DNA of 64,000 bases from JAJPHW01 sp963771505 (GCA_963771505.1 CAVYTO010000006.1:1-64000), one strand, 5' to 3'. Counted from the first letter of the stretch, positions 51,438 through 61,398 are shown. The notes: generated by a model not told the origin, from the sequence alone. Program-made: numbers and translations.

Positions 51438-53291
51438 ATGGCCGATCGGCGATCTTTTACTTCTAAGAGCCTTTTTCTACTGACAATCGGGCTTTTTCTT
51501 ACTGATGCTTTACCCACGTCGCTACTTGCTCGCGATACGCCGAAGTGGTCGCGCATCAATTCAGCTCATTTTTCAATTCTTACCGATGCCGACGAAGCGA
51601 GAAGCCGCGAGGCCGCGGTGCGACTGGAGCAGATGCGGCTGGCGTTTGGCGATTTGCTGAGCCGAGACGCGGTGAGGATGCCGCACCCGCTCAACGTGAT
51701 CGCGTTCAAAACCGACGAGGAGTACGCCGCGGTCGCGCCTCCGAACACGCCATCAACCGGCTTCTATCTTTTGGGCGAGGATCGGGATTATGTGGTTTTG
51801 AACCTGGCCCAACCTGAGAGTTGGCGTTTGATCGAATACCCGTTCGCAATGCTGTTGTTGAACGGGAATTATCCGCCGACGCAGCCCTGGTTCGACGCTG
51901 GGTTTGCCGAATATTTTGCCAGCTTTCGCCCGGCCGACAAGCAATCGTCGATTGGGGGCGACCCTGAATCGGGCGCGCTCGTTGCCGAGTTGCGCGGCCG
52001 CGAGTGGATGCCCATTTCCACTCTGTTCGCCCACCCTGACGACGCCAACCGTATCGGCCAATTCCGGGCGCAGTCGTGGATCACCATGCACGACCTCGTG
52101 AATCAGGACAAGCTTTCTGAGACCGGCGCCTACCTGGGCCTGGTTGAGACCCAGAAGCTATCCGTCGATCAGGCAATACAAAAAGCCTTCGGCATGAGCG
52201 TTGCCGATCTGGAAGCAGCGATTAAGACTTATTTCGAATCGATTGCGGGCAAGTTGCAAGCGAACCAACCGGCAGCAAAAGCCCCGACCATCGGCGACTC
52301 CGGCAATATCGCGACCAGCGTTGGTTATGTCACGGCCGGCGAAGGCCTGGCACTCGTGCAGGAAATGGCGATGCGCATTCCGGAAAGGCGGGACAGCGCG
52401 ACCAGGGCATTAAACGGGATATTGAACGATCCGAAAATGGAAAATGCGATCGCTCACCGAACGCTCGCATGGGACTTCATCCAGAAGAAGCAGTTCGAAC
52501 AGGCCGGCAACGAACTGAACGAAGCGTTGCGGATCGATCCGAAAGACCCGTGGGTGCATTACTACTTTGCCTGGATGAAATACCAGGCTTCACGGGCCAG
52601 CGGAAAGCCGCTGCAAGGCCTGCCAAATATGATGCAGGACCTGCGGATCGTTCTCGACTGGAATCCGGAACTGGCAGAGGCTTACAACATGCTTGGACTG
52701 GCCCAACTTCAGGGCGGAGGCGCGAATGCGGCCATGCAGTCCATGCGGGCGGCGATTCGACTGGGGCCGCGCAGGGAAGATTATGAGCTAAACATGGCGG
52801 ACATCTATCTGGACAACAAGAAGTGGGATGCCGCCACCAATCTCCTGACCAGGCTGGAGACGAATTCCGATGAACGCATTGCCTCCGGAGCGAAAAAGCG
52901 CCTGGCTGACCTGCCTTCGCTGAAGAAGTATGGAAGGGTCACGGAAGGCCCGGATACCGCAGCCGCAGCGACCGTGAGCAGCGGTAAAGACGATGAAGCG
53001 TCGGAAGTCGAGGTAAGCCCAGAGCAGACTCTGCCGCCACCGCCCGACAAGCGTCCCATCAAGAATGCGAAAGGTCGTCTGGTAAGCGTCGATTGCAGCG
53101 GTGCGCCAGCGGCGGTATTGAGCCTCGCCGTCGGCGGGAAGAAAATGTCGTTGTTGGCCGCTGACTACAAGTCCTTGGTATTGATTGGGGCTGGCGAGTT
53201 TTCATGCGCATGGTCCAACCGCTCGGTAGCCGTGAACTATAAGGCTGGCGGCAAGATGGACGGAGATCTGGTGTCAATCGAAGTGCAGTAG
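51438..53291 (+). CDS. exported TPR protein with degenerate gluzincin-like domain
   Basis: 617 residues with a signal peptide (FLLTIGLFLTDALPTSLLA). Residues about 35-280 resemble a zincin-like domain found in acidobacterial proteins with a downstream WFDAGFAEYFASF segment. The expected HEXXH appears as IEYPF, so both zinc histidines are missing and peptidase activity is unlikely. Residues about 330-500 form TPR-like helical repeats (FIQKKQFEQAGNELNEALRI). The C-terminal 100 residues are a low-complexity linker and a beta domain. Probably a periplasmic binding or scaffold protein. Confidence 0.75.
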   Translation: MADRRSFTSKSLFLLTIGLFLTDALPTSLLARDTPKWSRINSAHFSILTDADEARSREAAVRLEQMRLAFGDLLSRDAVRMPHPLNVIAFKTDEEYAAVAPPNTPSTGFYLLGEDRDYVVLNLAQPESWRLIEYPFAMLLLNGNYPPTQPWFDAGFAEYFASFRPADKQSSIGGDPESGALVAELRGREWMPISTLFAHPDDANRIGQFRAQSWITMHDLVNQDKLSETGAYLGLVETQKLSVDQAIQKAFGMSVADLEAAIKTYFESIAGKLQANQPAAKAPTIGDSGNIATSVGYVTAGEGLALVQEMAMRIPERRDSATRALNGILNDPKMENAIAHRTLAWDFIQKKQFEQAGNELNEALRIDPKDPWVHYYFAWMKYQASRASGKPLQGLPNMMQDLRIVLDWNPELAEAYNMLGLAQLQGGGANAAMQSMRAAIRLGPRREDYELNMADIYLDNKKWDAATNLLTRLETNSDERIASGAKKRLADLPSLKKYGRVTEGPDTAAAATVSSGKDDEASEVEVSPEQTLPPPPDKRPIKNAKGRLVSVDCSGAPAAVLSLAVGGKKMSLLAADYKSLVLIGAGEFSCAWSNRSVAVNYKAGGKMDGDLVSIEVQ

Positions 53292-53386
53292 GCAAAGTCT
53301 CCCAATATCGCTCGCCTCCCTAACAGCACCTCGTAATAAACGCCTTCCTGCTGGAATTCTGGCACTCACGCAACACTAGTCGTCGC

Positions 53387-53418
53387 AAAAAATTGGGAGT
53401 GCGGTTGCCCGCACTCCC
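53387..53418 (-). terminator. Rho-independent terminator of the OmpA-type gene
   Basis: GGGAGTGCGG (53395-53404) pairs exactly with CCGCACTCCC (53409-53418). On the minus strand it is followed by AATTTTTTGCG. It lies 25 bases past the gene's stop codon. Confidence 0.92.
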
Positions 53419-53442
53419 GGTTATTGAGTCGGTCGGCTGACC

Positions 53443-55245
53443 TTACTGCTTCGGCGCCGGCTTTTTCTTCCGCATTGGCTTCTTCGCGGCGTTCGCTTTC
53501 ATCTCCGACTCGCGTCCACCGATCAGGCTTAGTGAATCGGCCGCGTTGAATGGGAATTGCTTCACCGAGGTTTCGCCGGTTGTGCTGAGCGTGATATCAA
53601 CACGTCGATTGCTGGCCCAGACGATGACCTGCTCGCGCTTCATGATTCTGGCCCGTTCTTCTGGGGTCAGTTCAGGATTCGCTTCGACCATGTCTTTCAC
53701 CTGCGCCGGGGTCAAGTTGTCGTCCTTGCCAAGTGCCTGAGTTTGAATGTTCGCCTCAGGAATACCGTGCTCGACCAGGAAGCCCTTAACGCGGTCGACA
53801 CGCCGTTGCGACAGGGCCTGGTTAAAGGCTGCCGTGCCGCGCTTGTCAGCGTGACCTTGCAGCGTCAGGTGTGCGTCCGGCTTGAAGCCGAGATAGGTCT
53901 TGAAGTCGTCCGCAAGGGTCGTAAGGGTGCGCTCCTGGCTCGGTACCAATCCGCCGGTCGGGTTTTTCTCCGTCGGGCGAGCAGTCGCGAAGTAGATGCT
54001 GTGCAGCGTCAGGCGGCCAACCAATTCCGCTGAAGGCGCTGGCGGAGGATTCTCAATTGTGACCTGAGAAGAACTGTTCGAGGTCAATCCGCGAGAATCG
54101 GTACAGGTTGCTCCGACGCTGATGGTTCCTGGTGCCGCGCCTGTGGTGTTGATGGTGGCGGTGCTGCCGTTGCCGGAAATCGTGCCGCTGCTGGCTGTCC
54201 AGTTGCTTACGTTGACCGGAACTCCATCAGGGCTGGTGCAAGTGCAGGTGATGGTTACTGGGCCACCCGCTTGCAACGATGCGGGGCTCGATGAGCACGA
54301 CATGGTTGGCGGGTTCTTCGGCGGTTCCTTCACGGTGAAAGTCGCGGAGCAGGTTGTCGGCGGCGCTTTCTTCATCCGTGCGTCGGTCACGCTGGCGGTC
54401 ACGGTGTAGGTGCCACCAGCGACTCCGTTGGTGTCAATGCTGGCGGTGTTGTTGTTGCCGTTGACTTTCCCGCCGTTGCCGGTCCAAGCATAGGTTAAGG
54501 GGTGCTTCGGGTTGAAGTTCGAAGTCGTGGCGGTAGCGGTGACTGGCTCGCCCACCATGACCTCGCTCGGCTGGACTGAGCAGGCAGCAGCAGGGGTAGC
54601 CAGCGCCGGGTAGCCGAAGTTAAATAAGATTCCGGTCCGCAAACGAAGACCTTCTAACGAAGGCCGCCGCAGATCTGGAAACGATGAAGAAACCTCACTG
54701 GCATAGTTGTGACGCGCCCACACGTAGTCGCCTTCAAGCACGCGCAGGGAGAAGGAGCGGGTCAAGGGCATATCGACGCCGCCACCCAGGATCGCGCCGA
54801 TTCCATTGTCGTCGGGAAGTCCGGGGGCGCTGAGCCGGTTCCAACTCAAGAGCGAGTGCACGAAGAAATTAGCGGCGTCGGTCCGGAACATCAACCTTGG
54901 ACCGCCGGAAATTGTCTGCTCATTCGCGCCTTTGCCGTCCGTAGTCCAGTTCTTGCCGTAGTCGCCTTCGAGGGCAAGGTACTTGCCGAAGTTGCGCGCC
55001 ACCGCCGCGCCGACACCCCAGGGAGCGTCGGGCAAAGTCTGAGAAATTGGCGCGTTATAGCTCCCGAATGGCGATGGGACGTTGCCACCTGGATGCAGCC
55101 ATTGATAACCCAGGAAGATGTCGTACTTGGGAACCTGCGGATCCTGAGCCATCGCGACACTGGACATGATCCCCAAAACCACTAGCGCAAGGAGACTGAC
55201 GGAAAGAACACGAGATTGACTGTTTCGATTACTACAGGGCAACAT
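53443..55245 (-). CDS. OmpA-family outer-membrane protein with PKD/Ig repeats
   Basis: 600 residues. A signal peptide (about 1-34, ending MSSVAMAQ) precedes an N-terminal beta-barrel-like domain (about 35-220). Two Ig/PKD-like repeats follow (about 225-310 and 315-400). The C-terminal OmpA domain binds peptidoglycan (LTLQGHADKRGTAAFNQALS, then RRVDRVKGFLVEHGI). The tail is lysine-rich. GGAGG five bases before the ATG at 55245 sets the start; the frame extended to 55320 lacks a site. It tethers the outer membrane to the cell wall. Confidence 0.88.
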   Translation of the reverse strand: MLPCSNRNSQSRVLSVSLLALVVLGIMSSVAMAQDPQVPKYDIFLGYQWLHPGGNVPSPFGSYNAPISQTLPDAPWGVGAAVARNFGKYLALEGDYGKNWTTDGKGANEQTISGGPRLMFRTDAANFFVHSLLSWNRLSAPGLPDDNGIGAILGGGVDMPLTRSFSLRVLEGDYVWARHNYASEVSSSFPDLRRPSLEGLRLRTGILFNFGYPALATPAAACSVQPSEVMVGEPVTATATTSNFNPKHPLTYAWTGNGGKVNGNNNTASIDTNGVAGGTYTVTASVTDARMKKAPPTTCSATFTVKEPPKNPPTMSCSSSPASLQAGGPVTITCTCTSPDGVPVNVSNWTASSGTISGNGSTATINTTGAAPGTISVGATCTDSRGLTSNSSSQVTIENPPPAPSAELVGRLTLHSIYFATARPTEKNPTGGLVPSQERTLTTLADDFKTYLGFKPDAHLTLQGHADKRGTAAFNQALSQRRVDRVKGFLVEHGIPEANIQTQALGKDDNLTPAQVKDMVEANPELTPEERARIMKREQVIVWASNRRVDITLSTTGETSVKQFPFNAADSLSLIGGRESEMKANAAKKPMRKKKPAPKQ

Positions 55246-55581
55246 TTCATCCTCCAAAATTTCTTCACTAACAGAACCCTCACCCACATCCGCGCAACAT
55301 TTGGAAAAGCCTGGAGACAAGCAAACCAGCTGTCCCGGCCCGCGACGTTCGATGACGAACCGTCGATAAATGGATGATTTATTTCAAGTGAAGTTTATAA
55401 CCTATACAGTATCACCAAACAGTGTTTCGCCACGGGGTATCAGAGAGGTTATCTCGTTTCATCTCAGTTTGATACACGCTTGCCCGGTTTCCCAGCCCCG
55501 AGTGGAAACCTCGTCTGACCCGTGGGCTTCCGGTTGCGGATACCGACCCAAACCGCAATAATGGGGGCGGATTTGCAAACT
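55246..55581. other. AT-rich intergenic region between divergent genes
   Basis: 336 bases hold the promoters for the OmpA-type gene (minus) and the two-component system (plus). An AT-rich patch lies near 55360-55400, with TATAAC and TATACA hexamers that could serve as -10 boxes. GTATCA (55437) and TGATAC (55471) are inverted copies 28 bases apart. I see no further gene or clear operator. Confidence 0.4.
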
Positions 55582-56988
55582 ATGAGCAATGAAAAAGTAC
55601 TCATCGTCGAGGACGAAGAGAACGAGCGGACCGGACTCTGCGAGCTAATTCTTGCGTGGGGTTATCGGGCCGAGAGCGCTCGTGACGGACTGGAAGGATT
55701 AGAGAAGGTCGGGGAGTGGTCTCCGTCGATCGTGGTGACCGACCTCAAGATGCCTCGCATGGGCGGGTTGGAAATGCTGGAGCGAATCTCGGCTGAGAAG
55801 CAAACTCCAGCCGTGATTGTCGTGACTGCGCAAGGCACCATCGACAGCGCCGTCCAGGCCATGCGTATGGGCGCATACGACTACATCACGAAGCCAATCG
55901 ATACAAACCGGCTGCGGACCATCCTGCAAAATGCCTCGGCTCTCCTGGGCGCGCGGACGGAACTGGAAGTTACCCGGAGAAAGTTGCGCGACGCGGGTGC
56001 ATTGGGATCGCTGATCGGTCCTTCGAAGAAAATGCAGGAGATTTTCCGCCTGATCGAAATGGTCGCGCCCAGCACGGCGTCGGTTTTGATTACGGGGGCA
56101 AGCGGGACCGGCAAAGAGCTGGTGGCGCGCACGGTGCATGATTTGAGTCCGCGGCGCAACAAAGCCTTTGTGGCCATCAATTGCGCAGCCATTCCAGAGA
56201 CTTTGATCGAAAGCGAAATTTTCGGGCACGAGCGCGGGGCGTTCACCGGTGCGTTGGAACGGCGCACAGGATGCTTCGAGCTGGCGGAGGGAGGTACCCT
56301 GCTGCTCGACGAAATCGGCGAGATGCCGATTGCCACGCAGGCAAAATTGCTGCGCGTGCTCGAAGACCGAAAGCTGCGGCGGCTGGGAAGCAAAGTTGAA
56401 ACTGTCGTGGATGTGCGAGTGTTGGCTGCCACAAATAAAGTGCCTGAAGAAGCCGTGGCCCGGGGCGAACTGCGCAACGATTTGTATTACCGGCTCAACG
56501 TTTTCAACATCCACATGCCCCCGCTGCGAGACCACAAGGAGGATGTGCCGGAATTGGTGCAATCGCTGTTGGCGGAAATGTGCGCCAAACACGGCAGAAA
56601 AGTGGCCACGATCAGCGAGCCCGTACTCACCGCTTTCAAGAATTATTCGTGGCCCGGGAACGTTCGCGAGATGCGTAATACGCTGGAGCGGGCCGTGATT
56701 GTTTGCGACACCAACGTGATTGAGACCAGGCATTTGCCCCCGGACTTTGGCCGAACTTTGCCGCGGGCTTCCTCTGACGATGGCGACGGTGTGCGCCTCG
56801 ACGTGGGAACAACAGTTGGCGAAGCGGAAAAGAAACTGATCGTCAAGACGCTCGAATCCACAGGAAATAACAAAACTCGCGCCGCGGAAATTCTGGGTAT
56901 CAGCCTCAAGACATTGCATAACAAGCTGAAAGAATATGGGGCCGCATCGGCAGACGGCGCGGCTGACAAAGAGGAATTAGAAGCGTGA
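55582..56988 (+). CDS. NtrC-family sigma-54-dependent response regulator
   Basis: 468 residues. Receiver with D54 (VVTDLKMPRMGG), AAA+ domain with Walker A GASGTGKE, an intact GAFTGA loop (GHERGAFTGALERR) and Walker B LLLDEIGEM, then a Fis-type helix-turn-helix (NKTRAAEILGISLKTLHNKL). It should activate sigma-54 promoters when phosphorylated by the kinase encoded 17 bases downstream. The ATG at 55582 begins directly at MSNEKVLIVEDEE; upstream frame extensions are not family-like. The contrast with the regulator at 2.4 kb, which lost GAFTGA, is notable. Confidence 0.94.
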   Translation: MSNEKVLIVEDEENERTGLCELILAWGYRAESARDGLEGLEKVGEWSPSIVVTDLKMPRMGGLEMLERISAEKQTPAVIVVTAQGTIDSAVQAMRMGAYDYITKPIDTNRLRTILQNASALLGARTELEVTRRKLRDAGALGSLIGPSKKMQEIFRLIEMVAPSTASVLITGASGTGKELVARTVHDLSPRRNKAFVAINCAAIPETLIESEIFGHERGAFTGALERRTGCFELAEGGTLLLDEIGEMPIATQAKLLRVLEDRKLRRLGSKVETVVDVRVLAATNKVPEEAVARGELRNDLYYRLNVFNIHMPPLRDHKEDVPELVQSLLAEMCAKHGRKVATISEPVLTAFKNYSWPGNVREMRNTLERAVIVCDTNVIETRHLPPDFGRTLPRASSDDGDGVRLDVGTTVGEAEKKLIVKTLESTGNNKTRAAEILGISLKTLHNKLKEYGAASADGAADKEELEA

Positions 56989-57005
56989 TAGCGACGCGGT
57001 AAGCG

Positions 57006-58916
57006 ATGTTGCGCCGAACCAAAATCGTCCTGGCGATCACCATCATGGTGACGGCGCTGGTTTCAGCGTTTTCCTACTTGTACATCTACCAAATCCTTCA
57101 TCAGCAGGTAACGAACGCATACGATACCGCGGCTTACCTGAACGCCCAGCTTGCCTACCTCGCAACGACCGCCGCGCCGGATCTGACAAGCACCAAAACC
57201 AACACCAGCAAACCGTCATCGGTAAGAAAAGCGACGGCCTACTATTTAGGGACCGACAAAGATCTGAACGTGATGCTGGAGTCAGTGGTCGGCACCTGGC
57301 CGACAATCTACGACGCTGCGCTGGTGGACTCGAACAACACCGTCATCCTGCACACCAACCCTAAGTTGATCGGAAAGCAAACCTCCGATCGTCCGGATTT
57401 TCGCCTGATCCAGAACGCGCGGTTCCGTCGTGAACTGCGGATGATCTACAACCCGCCCACGATTTACGACGTGCGCCTTCCGCTGGAGATGAATGGGGTG
57501 CCTTTCGGCAGCGTTCGGGTTGGGGTTTCAACCGTGCTGATGAGGCAGGAACTCACGCCACGGCTCCGGCATGCGGCGATTCTTTCGGTTGCAGCCATTC
57601 TTCTGTCTCTGGTCCTGGCGGCCGGTCTTTCGAATTTAGCTTTGGGACCACTCGAACGCATCAGCCGAAGTCTCGATAGCGCAACTGCCGGAGAAGACGA
57701 ACCGATTGCCGACGAGGAACCGGGCGAGGACGAATACGGATTGGTGTCGCTGAAGATTGCCCATCTAGGTCGGCAAATTCGCGACGCTCGCGACATTTTC
57801 TCTGCCCTCAAAAGCAACGTAGACCAGATCATGGGCACACTTCAGGACGGGCTGATGCTTTTCACGCGCGATTCGCGAGTGGTGTTGGTCAGCGCCTCAG
57901 TCGAACGTTTCCTGGGTCGGCCCCGGCAGGAGCTGCTGGGACACACTGCGAAGGAGATATTCTCGCCGGAATCTCCGCTGGGCGCGGTTGTATTAGACGC
58001 TTTCCGCTTGCGGCATCCGCTTGAACCGCGCGAGATCGATGCACCCAATGCAAAGCGGGTCTTACTTTCGATGGACTTCATTCAAGAACGCGGAACTGCA
58101 ATTGGAGCATTGCTCACGATGCGGGACGCCGAGTCTCCGCAGTTGATCCGCGATGAGATTGAAATGTCGCGCAAAATGTCGGCCAGCGGACGGATCACGC
58201 GCGGCGTGGCGCATGAAGTAAAAAATCCCATCAACGCGATTGTTCTCCACTTGCAATTGCTACAGAGCAAGCTTCACAGTGTAGACCCGGATACGCACCG
58301 TCACATGAAGATCATCGATAGTGAGATCCACCGCTTAGATCGGGTCGTGCAAACTCTGGTGGACTTTACCCGTCCGCGCGATATTCGCTGGGAAGCGATT
58401 GATCTTAGGAAAATACTGGATGATGTGGCCGCCCTCGCGTCGCCGGAAGCCGAGCAGCACGGCGTCACCATCAAGCGGGTCGTCTCGCCTGTACCTCTGG
58501 AAGTGAAGGTGGACACCGATTTCGTCAAGCAGGCAATGCTTAATGTTGTTTTGAATGGGGTCCAGGCGATGCCCGAAGGTGGAACCCTGACCATCGCCGC
58601 GCGCCGAGAAGGGCTGTTCGTCGTGACAGAGATTCGAGACGAAGGAACAGGAATCCCCGCCGAGGCGCAGGACAAGATTTTCGAGCTATACTTCACCACC
58701 AAGAAGGAAGACGGAGGCAGCGGCATCGGCCTGGCGCAAACCTACCAAACGATGCAGTGGCACAACGGCTCCGTGGACTTTGAATCAATCGGCGGCCAGG
58801 GGACAGCTTTCCACCTGCGATTACCCTGGGCGGGGAACCGGACGGAACCGACCGCAGGTTCGAACGAGATTACGGTCGATGAGGATGCGGCTCCGGTCGA
58901 TGTGCAAACTGGATAA
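57006..58916 (+). CDS. membrane sensor histidine kinase
   Basis: 636 residues. Membrane helices at about 7-28 and 193-213 bracket a periplasmic sensor domain with a Cache/PAS-like pattern (YDAALVDSNNTVILHTNP). A HAMP-like linker, a PAS domain (about 280-385) and H403 in the H-box GVAHEVKNPINAI follow. The ATPase domain has GSGIGLAQT. It is the likely partner of the sigma-54 activator immediately upstream. The signal is unknown. Confidence 0.92.
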   Translation: MLRRTKIVLAITIMVTALVSAFSYLYIYQILHQQVTNAYDTAAYLNAQLAYLATTAAPDLTSTKTNTSKPSSVRKATAYYLGTDKDLNVMLESVVGTWPTIYDAALVDSNNTVILHTNPKLIGKQTSDRPDFRLIQNARFRRELRMIYNPPTIYDVRLPLEMNGVPFGSVRVGVSTVLMRQELTPRLRHAAILSVAAILLSLVLAAGLSNLALGPLERISRSLDSATAGEDEPIADEEPGEDEYGLVSLKIAHLGRQIRDARDIFSALKSNVDQIMGTLQDGLMLFTRDSRVVLVSASVERFLGRPRQELLGHTAKEIFSPESPLGAVVLDAFRLRHPLEPREIDAPNAKRVLLSMDFIQERGTAIGALLTMRDAESPQLIRDEIEMSRKMSASGRITRGVAHEVKNPINAIVLHLQLLQSKLHSVDPDTHRHMKIIDSEIHRLDRVVQTLVDFTRPRDIRWEAIDLRKILDDVAALASPEAEQHGVTIKRVVSPVPLEVKVDTDFVKQAMLNVVLNGVQAMPEGGTLTIAARREGLFVVTEIRDEGTGIPAEAQDKIFELYFTTKKEDGGSGIGLAQTYQTMQWHNGSVDFESIGGQGTAFHLRLPWAGNRTEPTAGSNEITVDEDAAPVDVQTG

Positions 58917-58926
58917 GTGAGCTTTG

Positions 58927-59418
58927 ATGCTGCGCACACACATTTTCGCGACTGCCTTAGCGCTGCCCATATTTATTTGTGGACTAGCAGCAAGCGCGCA
59001 GACTGGCGCGGATGTGGGTCCATGCTCCTCCGAAGCCGGGGTGAGTTACACCAAGTGCAAACCATCGCAGCTGCAAGAACCTAAGCATTCAAAGCCGCGT
59101 GCCAAGTCTGCCGGCGAGCCTAAGACCGTCGTACACGATGGCGGCACTGCTGAGCCGACGGAGAAACTATCGCCGAGCGTACCTCAGGCCGAGGCTTCCC
59201 AGCAGCTTGAGGATACGAACAAATTACTTGCCGCTACAGATGAAGATCTCAAGCAGATCGACGTGCGACCGCAGGATTCGGGCCAGCAAGAAACGTCGTC
59301 GCAGATCAAGGTCTATGCCCAGCAAGCGAAAGACGCGATCAAAGAGGGCGACATCGAACGGGCGCACAATCTGGCTACGAAAGCCAATGCCCTGTCGAAA
59401 GAGGCAGCCAAGCCCTAG
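58927..59418 (+). CDS. exported helical protein of unknown function
   Basis: 163 residues with a signal peptide (ALALPIFICGLAASAQ). Residues about 35-90 are low-complexity, rich in Lys, Pro and Ser. The C-terminal 80 residues are helical (EDTNKLLAATDEDLKQI, IKVYAQQAKDAIKEGDIER, ARNLATKANALSKEA-like). It follows the kinase gene by 10 bases, so it may be co-transcribed with the two-component system. No function is recognised. Confidence 0.65.
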   Translation: MLRTHIFATALALPIFICGLAASAQTGADVGPCSSEAGVSYTKCKPSQLQEPKHSKPRAKSAGEPKTVVHDGGTAEPTEKLSPSVPQAEASQQLEDTNKLLAATDEDLKQIDVRPQDSGQQETSSQIKVYAQQAKDAIKEGDIERAHNLATKANALSKEAAKP

Positions 59419-59452
59419 GCCGGGAGGCTATTGATCGGGTTTTGATATCGGT

Positions 59453-60127
59453 TCAGCCTTTCATCTCGATCAAAGACGGGCTCACGATCAGCTTCGGTTC
59501 GGTCACCTTCTGCACTTCTTCTGGGCTCATGCCGGGCGCGATTTCTTCCAACACCAAGCCCTTCGGCGTTACCTGGATTACAGCCATTTCCGTGACAATC
59601 GTGTTCACGACTTTGACGCCAGTCAACGGCAGCGTGCACTTCTTCAATATTTTGGGCTGATTGTCTCGGGTTGTGTGCTCCATGGCGACAACAACCCGGC
59701 GGGCGCTGGCGACCAGGTCCATCGCGCCGCCCATTCCCTTCACCATTTTTCCGGGGATCATCCAGTTTGCGATGTCTCCCTGTTCGTCAACTTCCATGGC
59801 CCCAAGCACGCTGAGATCGATGTGGCCGCCGCGAATCATGGCGAATGAATCCGCGCTGGAAAAATATGCTGTGCCAGCCATTTCACTCACGGTTTCTTTG
59901 CCCGCGTTGATGAGGTCGGCGTCGACTTCCTGATCGAGCGGATAGGGTCCGATTCCCAACATTCCATTTTCCGATTGGAGGATTACATCCATGCCTGCGG
60001 GCACATGATTTGCAACAAGCGTAGGCATGCCGATGCCAAGGTTCACGTAGAACCCATCGCGCAGTTCCTGGGCGATCCGTCGCACGATGCGCTCGCGTTT
60101 TTCGATGTCCTTCGAAGCAGCATGCAT
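59453..60127 (-). CDS. scoB: 3-oxoacid CoA-transferase, subunit B
   Basis: 224 residues. The catalytic glutamate is in LQSENGMLGIGP, the active-site signature of the family. The start (RIVRRIAQELRDGFYVNLGIGMPTLV) is typical of subunit B. With subunit A it exchanges CoA between succinyl-CoA and acetoacetate or related acids. It follows subunit A by 8 bases. The precise acyl substrate is not certain. Confidence 0.93.
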   Translation of the reverse strand: MHAASKDIEKRERIVRRIAQELRDGFYVNLGIGMPTLVANHVPAGMDVILQSENGMLGIGPYPLDQEVDADLINAGKETVSEMAGTAYFSSADSFAMIRGGHIDLSVLGAMEVDEQGDIANWMIPGKMVKGMGGAMDLVASARRVVVAMEHTTRDNQPKILKKCTLPLTGVKVVNTIVTEMAVIQVTPKGLVLEEIAPGMSPEEVQKVTEPKLIVSPSLIEMKG

Positions 60128-60135
60128 CTTAATCG

Positions 60136-60831
60136 TTACACCTTTCTTACGGTGCGTCGTTCAATCTTCTTCTCGTAGAGTTCCCCGACCACGATGCGCT
60201 TCACGTAAATGCCGGGCGTATGAACCAGATCGGGGTCCAGCGCTCCCGGTTCGACTAAATGCTCTACTTCGGCGATTGTAAGTTTTGCCGCCGCCGCCAT
60301 CATGGGATTGAAATTGCGCGCGGTCTTTCGATACACCAGGTTCCCCATGCGATCGCCTTTCCAGGCCTTGACGAAAGCAAAATCTGCTTTTAGCGCACGC
60401 TCCATCACGTAGGGACGGCCGTCGAACTCGCGGGTTTCCTTGCCGTCGGCAACGATCGTGCCCACACCCGCCGGGGTGAAGAACGCCGGAATTCCAGCGC
60501 CGCCCGCGCGAATGCGTTCGGAGAAAGTTCCCTGCGGTACAAGGTCAAGCTTGATCGTTCCCTGCAAAACCATTTGCTCGAGCAACTTGTTCTCGCCAAC
60601 GTAGGTCCCGATGTGGCGGCGAATCTGGCCGGCAGCCAGCAAAAGACCCATGCCAAGACCGTCAACGCCCACGTTGTTGCTGATTGTAGTGAGGTCATTG
60701 GTGCCTTTGCGGGCGAGGGCCCGAATCAGGTTTTCGGGGATGCCGCACAATCCGAAGCCCCCGACCATTACCGTCGCGCCGTCGGTCAGATCGGCAATCG
60801 CTTCGTCGGCGCTGGGAAAAATCTTGTTCAT
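60136..60831 (-). CDS. scoA: 3-oxoacid CoA-transferase, subunit A
   Basis: 231 residues beginning NKIFPSADEAIADLTDGATVM, with GGFGLCGIPENLIRAL and AFVKAWKGDRMGNLVYRKTA as in subunit A. It forms the CoA-binding half of the transferase with the next gene. They are a two-gene transcript. Confidence 0.93.
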   Translation of the reverse strand: MNKIFPSADEAIADLTDGATVMVGGFGLCGIPENLIRALARKGTNDLTTISNNVGVDGLGMGLLLAAGQIRRHIGTYVGENKLLEQMVLQGTIKLDLVPQGTFSERIRAGGAGIPAFFTPAGVGTIVADGKETREFDGRPYVMERALKADFAFVKAWKGDRMGNLVYRKTARNFNPMMAAAAKLTIAEVEHLVEPGALDPDLVHTPGIYVKRIVVGELYEKKIERRTVRKV

Positions 60832-60862
60832 TGGAAAATCGGAGCGGTGCGTGAATCTGCGA

Positions 60863-61138
60863 CTACTCGGTAAACACTACCGACTGGACGCCTGAAATTT
60901 CGAAGCGCTTGCGGCAGCGCACGTTCTTGCAGGCCAGCATGTCGTCCTTGCGCAGCATGTAAGAGCGGGCCTTGGCGAAACGGGCGCGGTCGCGCTCGTC
61001 GGCGCGGCCGCCGAGCTGTTTCTTTTTCGTGCGCACGATCCAGTTGATTTCGTATTCCCCAGGTTGCTGGCAATTGGGGCAGCTTAACGTGGACATTTTC
61101 TTCTCGGTGCGTTCGTCAAAAAAGTCGCGTTCTTCCAT
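60863..61138 (-). CDS. small zinc-ribbon protein
   Basis: 91 residues with CPNC (about 20-23) and CKNVRC (about 70-75), forming a probable four-cysteine zinc site. The middle is basic and helical. An alternative start at M15 would leave MSTLSCPNC. It is upstream of the CoA-transferase pair by 31 bases. The family is not recognised by function. Confidence 0.6.
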   Translation of the reverse strand: MEERDFFDERTEKKMSTLSCPNCQQPGEYEINWIVRTKKKQLGGRADERDRARFAKARSYMLRKDDMLACKNVRCRKRFEISGVQSVVFTE

Positions 61139-61233
61139 AATGTGAGTTTAGCGAGTCCCTGAGCTTGATTTCCAGCATTATGGCAGTTTTGCAGGGACGA
61201 TGCCATGTCAAGATTAGAATTCAAGAGGCTGAG

Positions 61234-61398
61234 ATGGCAAAAAAGAAAAAACAGAAGACCTTCAGCGCGGTCAAAGCGGTGAAGGAACTCGCCCGCGAAC
61301 GGATTGGGCCAGCTCCGGTTTCGCGGGTGGTGCCGGATAAGAGAACGCCCACCCAGCGGGCCAAACCGACGCTCAAGGAATTATTGGCGGAGGACTGA
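61234..61398 (+). CDS. small basic protein of unknown function
   Basis: 54 residues, strongly basic (MAKKKKQKTFSAVKAVKELA) and ending in PTLKELLAED. The ATG at 61234 follows GAGGCTGAG, a fair ribosome binding site; an upstream in-frame ATG at 61165 would add 23 unlike residues. It could bind nucleic acid, but this is only from charge. Confidence 0.5.
   Translation: MAKKKKQKTFSAVKAVKELARERIGPAPVSRVVPDKRTPTQRAKPTLKELLAED

Noticed and set aside
55699..56919. 406-codon open frame antisense to the sigma-54 activator
   Set aside because: Shadow of a well-conserved gene in GC-rich DNA; no recognisable motif.
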